A stretch of 64,000 bases of DNA. Source: Lineus longissimus. Taxonomy: Eukaryota; Nemertea; Pilidiophora; Heteronemertea; Lineidae. Of this stretch, positions 39,396-49,000 are shown piece after piece. A program made the position numbers and the translations under genes. Position 1 is the stretch's first letter; each line of letters starts with the position of its first letter. The stretch is taken from assembly GCF_910592395.1 (NCBI RefSeq), contig NC_088324.1, positions 10,876,953 through 10,940,952 of the forward strand, given 5' to 3'. Under the pieces are notes generated by a model. The model saw only the letters and a list, made by a program, of their open reading frames with translations, did no database searches and was not told the DNA's origin.

Positions 39396-41516
39396 TTAAA
39401 AGTCCATGTTCAGGTACGATTTCAGTCTGTTCGGGAGAGGGAGTTCCTGTACCTGGAAACGCACATGGCCACGCAGAGAGTGAAGATGACGTCGGACAGA
39501 CAACCTGCACAGTGATTGTAGTGTCATGGCATCCTTGGCCTCAAGAGACATGGCGTCAAGTCGAGGACAATCCGGGTTCTCAAGACACAATCGATTTACC
39601 TTCTCCAAAATCGTGTATCCTGCGGCAGTTAGTGCGGCTAGTCCTTCCAGATCACAATTCTGGAGCATTGATGTCAGCAGTGACGCGTTTACCTTTTGGA
39701 GCTTTCCGCATGCCATCTGTAGCAGACGGAGACAGCTGACTCTGTCCATGACGTAGATTTGTTGAATAAGGTCGTCTGTGTACAAATCGTTGTAAGAGAC
39801 GCAGTAATCATCCAAGAGTTGAAGCGTCTCGAAGTATTCTGATGGCTCCGTTTCTTTTCCCTCTGTGATGTTTGAGACCCAGGCTTGCAAGAGAGTATTG
39901 ATAGGAGACCAACCTCTTCTTGGGGAGCGTGCGTTCACGCATGCTCCAGCTTCAAGCAGTAACTTTGCGATTGGCATGTTGTTCTTGTAGACAGCCGAGT
40001 TCAGGGGCGTCCCGGGCCGTGTGTCGCTTGGTATATTCACAGACGCACCGCCTCTGATGAGAATGCTGGCCATTTCTATGTCACCCCTGTCACAAAGAAG
40101 ATAGAGTGCGGTCCGGTCACCATGGTACCCAGGACCCATCGGGGAGGTGACCCTGGCACCAAGGTCAATCAATTCGCTGACCAGCTTTGTGTGGCCCTGC
40201 ATCATGGCGCAGTGCAACGGGTACCTGTTCTTGGCATTCCGGCTATTCACATTTGCCCCGTATTTCACCAGGCAGCGGACCAAATCTCGGTTGCCCCTCT
40301 CACATGCCATGCAAAGACAATTGCTCAAAGTTTTCATGTCCACCACCACGCGAGTTTTCGGACGACAATGCCCAAGAATCAGCTTTGCGAGATCGACGTT
40401 CTGTCTCTCACACGCCATCTCCAAGAGATTATCCACATTTGAATCAGTCAGACCCACGGCACCATGTGTCAGTAACTCGCGCAGGACGTCAACATGGCCG
40501 CGACTCAAAGTCACATCTATTGCCTCCAGAATGGCAGAATCTGTGTATAAGCCGCGACGCAGCAAACAACTGACAACATCACCACTTCCGGTTTCGCAGG
40601 CAACAAGGAATGGCGTCTGCTCTGTGTCTGTCGTTCTCTTTTCAATTGCTCCCAATTCAAACAACAACTCCACCATACCTTTATCCTTGACGCCACAGGC
40701 AATGTGTAAGGGACTTCTTCCGAATTCGTCGAAAATGTTGACACTCTCACACAGCGCAAGAGATCTGACGTCATCAGTCTCTCCCAAGAATGTTGCCAAA
40801 TGAATTTTTGGCCCCAATTCGACTTGTCTTGCCCCTTTCGCCAGCAAAAGTTCAAAAATATCCTTGGAGTAATGTTTGTAGGCCAGCTGCAATGGCGTCA
40901 TTTCGATAAACTCTCCTGTGTTTACCTCCTGAAGGCAAGTAGCGTTGGCGTCTGCCCCATACTCCATGAGCACGGAGACTGTTTCCATTCTGACATGAAT
41001 AATCGCCTCGTGCAACGCCGTAAAACTTCCACCGTTTCGAAGGCTAGTTTGAGTTTTATCATGATCCAGTAGTTTACAAACTTTCATGACGTCATTATTG
41101 CGGCTGGTGATTGTGATCGGTAATTCCCCCTGATAGTTCATTTGGTTCATGTTTGGGTTCCTTGCCAACAACATGCTCAAGATGGATTCAGAAACGTCAT
41201 CATTTGATGAAAAACCGTTAGTTTCGCTAGTGTATAGGTACACGTCATTATCACAAGCATCTCCTTTAAGTTTGCACAGGACATGCAAAGGGGTGTCTCC
41301 TGTGATGTCATCCATGATGTTGACGTCAGCACCACGCGACAGAAGGTCCCTGCTTATTTGAACGGCGCTAAACTTAACAGCAGTATGTAATGGTGTAACG
41401 CAATGTCCGTTTAGGTCCTCGTAGATGAAAGTGGCATTGTTCCCTTGGAAACTGTTCAAAAACAATTGCACGTCATCTGTCTGGCAGGCTTTTTCTAGAA
41501 GATAGATATCCGCCAT
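39396..41516 (-). CDS. Ankyrin-repeat SOCS-box protein (ASB-like), intronless
   Basis: One uninterrupted 706-codon ORF. ASB proteins are substrate adaptors of Cullin-5/Elongin-BC ubiquitin ligases. Many ankyrin repeats run from about residue 40 to 545 (for example TPLHTAVKFS, SPLHIACGVKDKGMVELL and YPLHCAMMQGHTKLVSELI). The last 45 residues form a SOCS box: BC-box TLQSLCRLSVRRHL and Cul5-box ELPLPNRLKSYL. The start MADIYLLEKAC is the first Met of the frame. The specific ASB orthologue and substrate cannot be told. A paralogue with the same architecture lies 1.1 kb upstream on the same strand. It has no introns, unlike every other complete gene in the window except its neighbour. Confidence 0.9.
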   Translation of the reverse strand: MADIYLLEKACQTDDVQLFLNSFQGNNATFIYEDLNGHCVTPLHTAVKFSAVQISRDLLSRGADVNIMDDITGDTPLHVLCKLKGDACDNDVYLYTSETNGFSSNDDVSESILSMLLARNPNMNQMNYQGELPITITSRNNDVMKVCKLLDHDKTQTSLRNGGSFTALHEAIIHVRMETVSVLMEYGADANATCLQEVNTGEFIEMTPLQLAYKHYSKDIFELLLAKGARQVELGPKIHLATFLGETDDVRSLALCESVNIFDEFGRSPLHIACGVKDKGMVELLFELGAIEKRTTDTEQTPFLVACETGSGDVVSCLLRRGLYTDSAILEAIDVTLSRGHVDVLRELLTHGAVGLTDSNVDNLLEMACERQNVDLAKLILGHCRPKTRVVVDMKTLSNCLCMACERGNRDLVRCLVKYGANVNSRNAKNRYPLHCAMMQGHTKLVSELIDLGARVTSPMGPGYHGDRTALYLLCDRGDIEMASILIRGGASVNIPSDTRPGTPLNSAVYKNNMPIAKLLLEAGACVNARSPRRGWSPINTLLQAWVSNITEGKETEPSEYFETLQLLDDYCVSYNDLYTDDLIQQIYVMDRVSCLRLLQMACGKLQKVNASLLTSMLQNCDLEGLAALTAAGYTILEKVNRLCLENPDCPRLDAMSLEAKDAMTLQSLCRLSVRRHLHSLRGHVRFQVQELPLPNRLKSYLNMDF

Positions 41517-42592
41517 TTTGTTTACCCTTGCCTGAAATGAACTGAAGCCTTACGACTCGGAGCTGTTAATGAGTTCTTGCAAAACGTACGGCATTGTCAA
41601 AGTTTCAGCTAGAAGTTCAAACTTGCTGAAGTGAACACGCAGTTCTAAAAAAAACAACACTATCTCGGCTGAATCATGCGTATATAATGTTTGATTAACC
41701 CATCATCGCTTTCTAAAGGTCCGTTACAGCAGGAATCAGTTACAAAGAAGAAGGTCCGGAAGATTATCCCTTCAAGCACATTTCAAAATCAGAATAGGCC
41801 TATTCCATGAAAACGTGGCATCAGTTTATTCCAGAATGAATTTGAATGTTTTTAGCACATCAAAAAATAAGTTTTAGCTGTCTGATGTTCACTTTAATCC
41901 AATTGCGCATTTAGCTGGCCGTCACGATACAAAGGATTTCGCAAATCACAGCATCAAGAATCGTACCTCCCACTTTCAAAAGTTCTCGTTCGGAAGGGGG
42001 ACCCTCATCAAGAGATTTCCGACCCTTTGATTTGACCACAGCTTCACCAAAACCTCAACGTGACTAAAGCTCCTTCAAGCCCTTCCGTCCAAAACTTTGC
42101 GTCGCATTAAAAATAAAGGCTACACTTCGTCAAAAGTTATTATTATATCGCTAGTTCTCCGTAGCAGTCGATTCACATTTGTTTACATCCACCAGCTGAT
42201 TGCTGTTTGCGCATGCTCAAGTGAAGACGTCTGCCTCATCAACAAGAATATGCTGAGTTATGTCTAAGAATTCCTGAAACATTCATGATCGAAAGCGGAT
42301 GCTTCCAATATTGCTTTGGTAAAGGTTGCGTCTAATCTCGATCACCCGATTGATTTTCATGAACTGTTCCATGTATTTCTGTACAATGCATATCAATAAA
42401 GATACCTGGGGACGGGACTAATTCCAAAGAAAGCAGATGGCTGGTGATGTTCTCTACGGCAGACCATGCAGTTGCAGTTCGTTGGCTTTTGTCCAGTAGA
42501 ATCGCAACCAACAGAATGGAGGGGTGCTGCAAGGGGTTGGTACATGTACTAGCTTTACCAATAACCTTAATATAAAAACAAACAAAATATGA
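41517..42592. other. Intergenic between the two ASB-like genes
   Basis: This stretch contains the promoter of the downstream ASB-like gene and the 3' end of the upstream one. A minus-strand AATAAA occurs at 41825-41830. No ORF with family resemblance was found. Confidence 0.4.
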
Positions 42593-44158
42593 TCAAGGGA
42601 TATGCATATCCAAATAATCTTTCACCCGCCCCGGAATTGGTAACCTGGTGACTGCCGCGCTCACAGAAGGATGTCGTCTGCTCAAAATCTCCCGGACAGC
42701 AATTCTACAGAAGCCGAAAAGGGAGATTGAATTCGAAACGGTTTCCCGAACTCTTTGAGTTACTTCCCTCGCTACGGCTTTGTCTCGGTTATTGTTGACT
42801 CTCGCCATTTGCTCACTATCAAAAATGTAACCACAGTCTGTCAAAATTGCGATGGCATCCATATCGTTCCTGTCAAGAATGAGTGTCAGAAGACTGTCGC
42901 GGATATGACGCAATTTCGCACATGCACCATGTAAGATAAAAAGACACCCGTCTCTATCCAGTTTATAAAGCTTTCGTATGATGCCATTCATGTTTAAGAC
43001 ACTAAACTGACATCCGTACTCTTGTAAGAGTTGAAAAACGCCGATGTATCTTGATCTAGTCACACGTTTTCGCTCCAGCATGTTCAAAAACCAGGCATCC
43101 AGAATTGCCATGAGTGGGGGAAGAGGATGCAAAGACCCGGATCGAAGGGGAGGGTTCACGTAGGCTCCTGATTCCAACAGCATTTTAGCAATGTCTAAGT
43201 TCCCATGGTGGCAGGCGACACTCAGAGGCGTCCCTAATCTCGTCCCTTCGCTGCAGACGTTTACGTACGCACCTGCATCTATGAGAATACGGGTCATCTC
43301 GAAATTTTGCTTATCGCAAGCAAGGTAAAGTGCAGTCTTTCTCCCAGGAAATCCTGGTGCTGAAGGCGCAGTTGCATGAGCACCGGAATCTATAAAAAAT
43401 TTCGCCAAGGGGACATTATTGGTCACGATGGCGCAATGCAACGCCAAGCGTCCTTTGCTGTCGCGTAGATTTATGTCTGCGCCAAATGTCACGAGATTAC
43501 GTGCCGTTGAGACACTCCGAAACGATTTGCTAATCGATGCTGCACATAAAGCGTCGCTCAGCAACCTCGTGCCAATTACCGCTTTGTTTTTTAAAATCGT
43601 CAGCAGAAGGGTTTGCACGATGTCATGGTGGCAGTGACGAGATGCTGACATCAAGATGTCGTCTGAGTTGCAGTTGTTGAGAGCGTAAGGAGCACACTGT
43701 AATAGTCGCGTCACCACATCTGTATACCCTCGACGACAGGCGATCTCTAGCGGGAAATGTTTACCGTAACCTTGGACGTCAGCTCCATACGATAGCAGAA
43801 ACTCTGCGATATCAGGGTGACCAGCGTGACAGGCTAGGGCTAGAGGTGTATGACCTTCACAGTCCGGACGTTGAAGGTCACACCCATTTTGAATTAACTT
43901 CACGGCGATGTCGTTGTATCCGAGCCGACATGCTAGATGCAATGGTGTCCTCAGGTGACAGTCTGTTGCGTCAATGTCCATATTGCCTTGCAAGATCTGC
44001 TCCACATTTTCCAATTTTCCAAGAACCACAGCAAGATGAAGGGGTGTCATCAAGTTCTCCCAAGACGCCCCTTCTGATATAAGAAACTCAACAACGTCAA
44101 AGTAGGAGTGTTTATAAGCCAGGTATAATGACGACAACTGAACAGTCACCTCGGACAT
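42593..44158 (-). CDS. Second ankyrin-repeat SOCS-box protein (ASB-like), intronless
   Basis: A single 521-codon ORF with ankyrin repeats (TPLHLAVVLGKLENVEQIL, TPLHLACRLGYNDIAVKLI, TPLALACHAGHPDIAEFLL and further copies to about residue 350). It ends in a C-terminal SOCS box: BC-box SLFGFCRIAVREIL and Cul5-box RLPIPGRVKDYL. It shares the phrases ALHCAIV and GRKTALYLACD with the neighbouring ASB-like protein (PLHCAMM, DRTALYLLCD), so the two are tandem duplicates. The N-terminus is shorter, and its first repeat starts almost at the Met. The likely role is a Cul5 E3 adaptor with unknown substrate. Confidence 0.9.
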   Translation of the reverse strand: MSEVTVQLSSLYLAYKHSYFDVVEFLISEGASWENLMTPLHLAVVLGKLENVEQILQGNMDIDATDCHLRTPLHLACRLGYNDIAVKLIQNGCDLQRPDCEGHTPLALACHAGHPDIAEFLLSYGADVQGYGKHFPLEIACRRGYTDVVTRLLQCAPYALNNCNSDDILMSASRHCHHDIVQTLLLTILKNKAVIGTRLLSDALCAASISKSFRSVSTARNLVTFGADINLRDSKGRLALHCAIVTNNVPLAKFFIDSGAHATAPSAPGFPGRKTALYLACDKQNFEMTRILIDAGAYVNVCSEGTRLGTPLSVACHHGNLDIAKMLLESGAYVNPPLRSGSLHPLPPLMAILDAWFLNMLERKRVTRSRYIGVFQLLQEYGCQFSVLNMNGIIRKLYKLDRDGCLFILHGACAKLRHIRDSLLTLILDRNDMDAIAILTDCGYIFDSEQMARVNNNRDKAVAREVTQRVRETVSNSISLFGFCRIAVREILSRRHPSVSAAVTRLPIPGRVKDYLDMHIP

Positions 44159-45224
44159 CTTAACACGTTGCAGTTCATAACCAAGCGGATAGCACTGGGG
44201 AAAAAACGACTAACGTCAAAGTACGGTACTTGGTTTATTTAATCCACGTCCTCTTCAGAGAGTCCTTGCTGCTGAATTAAATGCTCCTTGGCTGTTGGTC
44301 TTTGTACCTCAGTTTTCTGTGAGGAATGGTTATTGTCTCACAGCCAAAGACATTCGAAGTCAAATCACTGAAAAAGACCATCCACATCCTCTTCTTTTCA
44401 GTTCCCCGGGCCTGTCGTGGAAGTTCTGATCGTTGCAGCAGGCCTAAGCCTATAACCTGTATGCCGGTATTATAGCCATGCTTAGACGAGGAATGCAAAC
44501 TTATGCATATTCATTACCAGGTTTCAATGTTTACCTGAGGATGCGGCTCCAGCTTGCAAATAGTAAGTATCGTCTGCATCAGACTCCCCCCCCCCCCCCC
44601 CCCCTCCATCGGAATCCGATATTTTGCATCACATACATGTTGTGAGGTCATCTATTTCCCATTACTCCTCGCTCTGAACCGACGACTGTTCGTGCACTGC
44701 TGACGTGGGGAGGGGGGGGGGGGGGGCATTTCTTAAGAACACAGTTATCCCTAGCAGATATACAACATAGGGCCACGGTATGTGAATCCGTAGGACATTT
44801 GAGTTTGTGGTAATGGCCCATGTATCATGGCCATTTTTTCTAGGGACACAATGGTAGAAGCTGCGGTAGTGTCATTGATGATAAACCATGTCTTTGAGGA
44901 TAGGTAAGGACATAATTGAGACAGTACCCATACTGTTGCTGTGTGGTTGAAATATCGGGTATCATCATGTCAATAGCTCTCGAACTGACGTATCTAAAAG
45001 ATGGATATTGTCCCCCATCAGACTGGTGCCGGCCAGCAGAGCACTCGAACTTATCAGTCTCCAAGATGGATTGTTCCCCCAATACACCACCGCCCAGAGC
45101 TGGCACTGATCTGTCTTCAAGATGGGGATGGATTTGACCCCGCCCATCGTCCGCAATAGCGGGCGCACTAGCGGGCGCAATAGTCCAACTTTGATATTCA
45201 CGTTTCTAAACCTCTCTATTTTAA
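44159..45224. other. Intergenic with homopolymer runs
   Basis: It holds a C-run (44586-44604), a G-run (44712-44726), an imperfect duplication around AAGATGGAT and CCCCCA (about 45000-45120), and a short GCGGGCGCA repeat near 45160. No gene was recognised. Confidence 0.5.
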
Positions 45225-45928
45225 GGTCTCATTAGAGACTTTTTTGTATTCATGCGCGGCCAAGCCCTAACCGTAGTTCCTAAAATCATTGATTTCTCGG
45301 TCCTCACAGTATGTCAGTGTTGATTCAGCAGTTGTTTTGGCAAAGACATGTGTTTTTGGAGTTTCTGAATCCTAGAGCGCTACTCAATAGGCGGCTAACA
45401 AGAAACTACGCATTTACTGTTGTTGCCGACGTATGTGTACACTGAACTTCGGATGTGCGTCGACTCCGTGTTGAAATGCCATCCAGTGCCAGTTGGTGCG
45501 TTTTTCGCTGATTTGTGCAAAATTCAACATGTCTCAAAAGTTCAATGGTTGACCCTCAATTTTTTTTGATTTTTGTGTAGCGTAAGCAACTGTCTTTCAT
45601 GGGAGAATGGTCACCGTAAGAATTATTCAGGAAGAAATGAATAATATTTGGGGGTTTTCGGGATTGTCCGGCCGAATTGGCAATATTGCCATTTGGGATG
45701 GTGAACAGAGCTAGGAGCAAATGCGACGCTTATGATTTATTTAAAGAAATAAAATGCCCGATTTAACATCTTGCAGAATCAGGGGAATCGGGTGTTTCCA
45801 GTGATATACGACACAAATGGGTTGTCCTCATGCATTCACTTTGGAAACGCACTTTAAAATAGATGTGACGTCCTGTAATGGGGCACGTCATCATCGCGTA
45901 CATTTGGGAAAAACTCCCTAACGAGACC
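45225..45928 (+). mobile_element. TIR element copy 1 (704 bp, PIF/Harbinger-like)
   Basis: It begins GGTCTCATTAGAGAC and ends, reversed, GGTCTCGTTAGGGAG, and is flanked by TAA on both sides, a 3-bp TWA-type target duplication as in PIF/Harbinger. There is no transposase ORF. A reverse-complement copy is at 62580-63260. It ends 170 bp before the p67phox-like start codon, so it may contribute promoter sequence. Confidence 0.75.
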
Positions 45929-46098
45929 TAAAGTACTTGCTAGTCTCACACGAGCCAATAAAGTTATGCATCATGAATTTCAAATACTCCAGTTTACTGC
46001 GTTGTGCGAGATTCAAAGGGGAATTGTCAGAAGGCCGTTGTCAGAATATGCAGACGAAATCATCTAAAATCCTTAAATAATCCCGCATTTCCGTCGAA

Positions 46099-49000
46099 AT
46101 GACAACCGATATTGACACGATTAGGAAGTGGAGTGAAGGCGAAGCAATTCACGATCAGGGCAAATATCAAGAAGCGATTGACAAGTTCGAACAAGTCCGA
46201 GAACCGAACCATAAAATTCTGTTTAATATTGGCTGTGATTTTCTCTGTACTGGACTTCTGAAAAGAGCTGTTGAGGTGTGTGCCTAGTTGTCTGCGTATG
46301 GTTTTTTGTTGGACCATGTGTATGTAAGCCTAGGCTATGTATTGTCAGTAGGCAGGCCTGGGCCTACATTGTATTTGAAATTGTATTTGTACACTACTAA
46401 CAATCTAAAAGGTAAAACCTATCGTTGATTGTGGGGAGACTGCCGCACCGCGCAAGTGGCGCTAGCCTACAACAGAGTAACAAATAATCACCATATTTGT
46501 AGCTTTGCAAAGCTGATGGCGATTATACCATCAATCTTTATAGAGTGATGTTGAAACTTGGTTATGACTAAAGATCAGGACCAAGCCCTTTCCAAATGGC
46601 AGATACATCTCTTGTATAGAGGGCGCAGGCCCTATAATCCAATGAATTCGCGTGTGGTGGGTATGATGTACTGATGTCCTGGACCTGATTCTTTAGTCTC
46701 TTCCTTGAAACTTCAGTGAGTTTGGTTGAATTGAATCTAAGTCATGGCATCATGATACAGACAGTCACTGCAAGTCTCAAGGAGAAAAAGTTTTGGACAA
46801 TACAGTAGAAGAAACATATGAGTCAGACACAGTAAACTAAAAGAAACATATGATTCCAAGTATTTGTAACATTATTCATTATTCACATTCCAAGATATTT
46901 GGGAAGATGATAATATTAGTATGTAGGTTAGGTCAAGTTATTTTTCTACAATGAAGTGAGCTGGGGGACATGTCCAAGAGTTAGGTCAAGATTTTCTTAT
47001 AGATATCCAGTATTGTTTTAAATTGAGAGTGTGGTTATCTCAATAGAATGTACGCTTAGTCAAGCACAAAAAAATTGTCAAAATGATTATAAGAGTACAA
47101 CAATTTTGGTGTTAGATACTTAATAGATAAAACATGTCTGTCTGCCTAGGCTTTCAAAATGATATGTTTTTCAATTGAGTCATTGATGACTGACTGAAGT
47201 GTTTTTTGTCATGGAACAAAAGTGACCTATTGTGCACAGACCATATCAGAACAGTGTTTCGTCTTTGTCTTTTGCCTATTTAAATTTTATGTCAAGTTGT
47301 TGAAGTGCATTGAGTTGTCATCGTTAAATGATAATAATACTGAATACGTAATTGTTCTGAAGAAAATAAGCCATACAATTAAAGTTGATTTTAAGCTTTC
47401 ATTTATATCATTCCTCTTCCAGGCCTTCAGGCTGTGTGTTCAGAAGGACACCAATCTCGCCATTGGTTACTTCCAGTGTGGAATATGCTACCATAAGTTA
47501 CAAAAATACCGCGATGCTGCCCTGTATTGGAACTTTGCCTTGGAAAGAGTGCAAGGGAAGAAAGTGATTAACTACAGCCCGCTCGGGCTAAGATATCATC
47601 TCTATGAATGTGAGGTGAGTAGGGTAGGGCTTTTAGAAGAAATAATAGTTGGTTGCAAAGGAGAAGAGCAAAGAAGGGTGTGTGTTAAAGATGGAAGAGG
47701 TTAGAAACAACTGAATTAAAGTTACCTCAGCCAGGCCTGGTTGTGACTTTTGTCCTCGCCCCATATGATTACCCATTTGGGATGAATGAAAATGTTTTCA
47801 AACACCATGGAATCTCTCTCCATGTAACTCAGTAATGATAAATATGAAGTATTATCTGTTTTAACGCAACATTGGATCAGGAGTCGATGTGGACTAGTGG
47901 CTCTGACTAGGCTGTCGGTGAAAAGTCTGCCTTATTGTTTGTGGAGATTCTAATCACCTAGTTGAGATTTAGAGTTATCAATTAACATAATGCAAAAAAT
48001 GTACGATTATTCAGTTCTGTTTTCCTCTTTACGACTTAGATTCGGCACAACCTGGCGTTGACCCTACTCTATCTTGGAGACTATTCAGAAGCAAGTCGAG
48101 TCTTGCAAGACGCGATCAGGCTTCAAGTCACCCTCAAGCATAAGGCAATGTTCACACCAGCAGCTGAATCATGCAAGGTAGGTGAAGTCCATCAATGGTC
48201 AGGTGATGGTAAAACTGATGACCCCCCCCCCCCCCCCCCCACCCGACTCGATCACAATTTTTTCAGATTTAGCTTTTACTCCAGAACAGCAGCTGTGTTA
48301 TGTGAGTGTTATCAATTCACACCATCAAAAAGGTTTGTTGTGTTTAAGCGTTTGTCTAATCATTTTTTATTGTTTTACAGAATGGATTGGCCTTCCCTTT
48401 GATTGAAATACCAGTAAATGCTATCTTCAGACCTGACAGAGCTTTAGTTGCTAACATGAGCAAGAAGGACTACCTTGGGAAAGCAAAGGTTGTAGCTGCA
48501 CTTGATGATGATAAGACAACAGGATTTTCAGGAATACAATTGGTAAGAATAATTGAAATGGCTACGATTTATAATTAGGTGGATACCTTGAGGATTTTCA
48601 GAATGGTTTGCATGTGATGTTTTTGAGTGTTGGTAATTTATCTAACTCTGTATGATTTCAGATGGCTGAAAATGATGGCAAAATTCCAATCCATCGTGTA
48701 TCTCCTCAACCAAGACGCAAGAAAGGACTCCTTTCTCGTAGTTTAGATAATATACTCGGTGTGGACGACAGCGATATGAAAAAAGTGACAAGTAAAAGCA
48801 GCGAAAATGTTCTTGAAATGGATGGTAAAAAAGGGTCAAATGTTTGTGTTGGCATTCAGCGGGAGCGTTATGAATTTTTGAGACAAAACGTCCCTCAGAA
48901 TGCACCACCTCGACCCCCTCTGCAACATCCAGCACCAAAATTGAAACCGACTCAAACCCAGGCGAGGGATGTCCCAACTATTTTACCGCCACAAAAAATA

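Noticed and set aside
39512-41361. Several plus-strand ORFs opposite the first ASB-like gene (up to 218 codons)
   Set aside because: They are shadows of the 706-codon ankyrin/SOCS ORF, with no family resemblance of their own.
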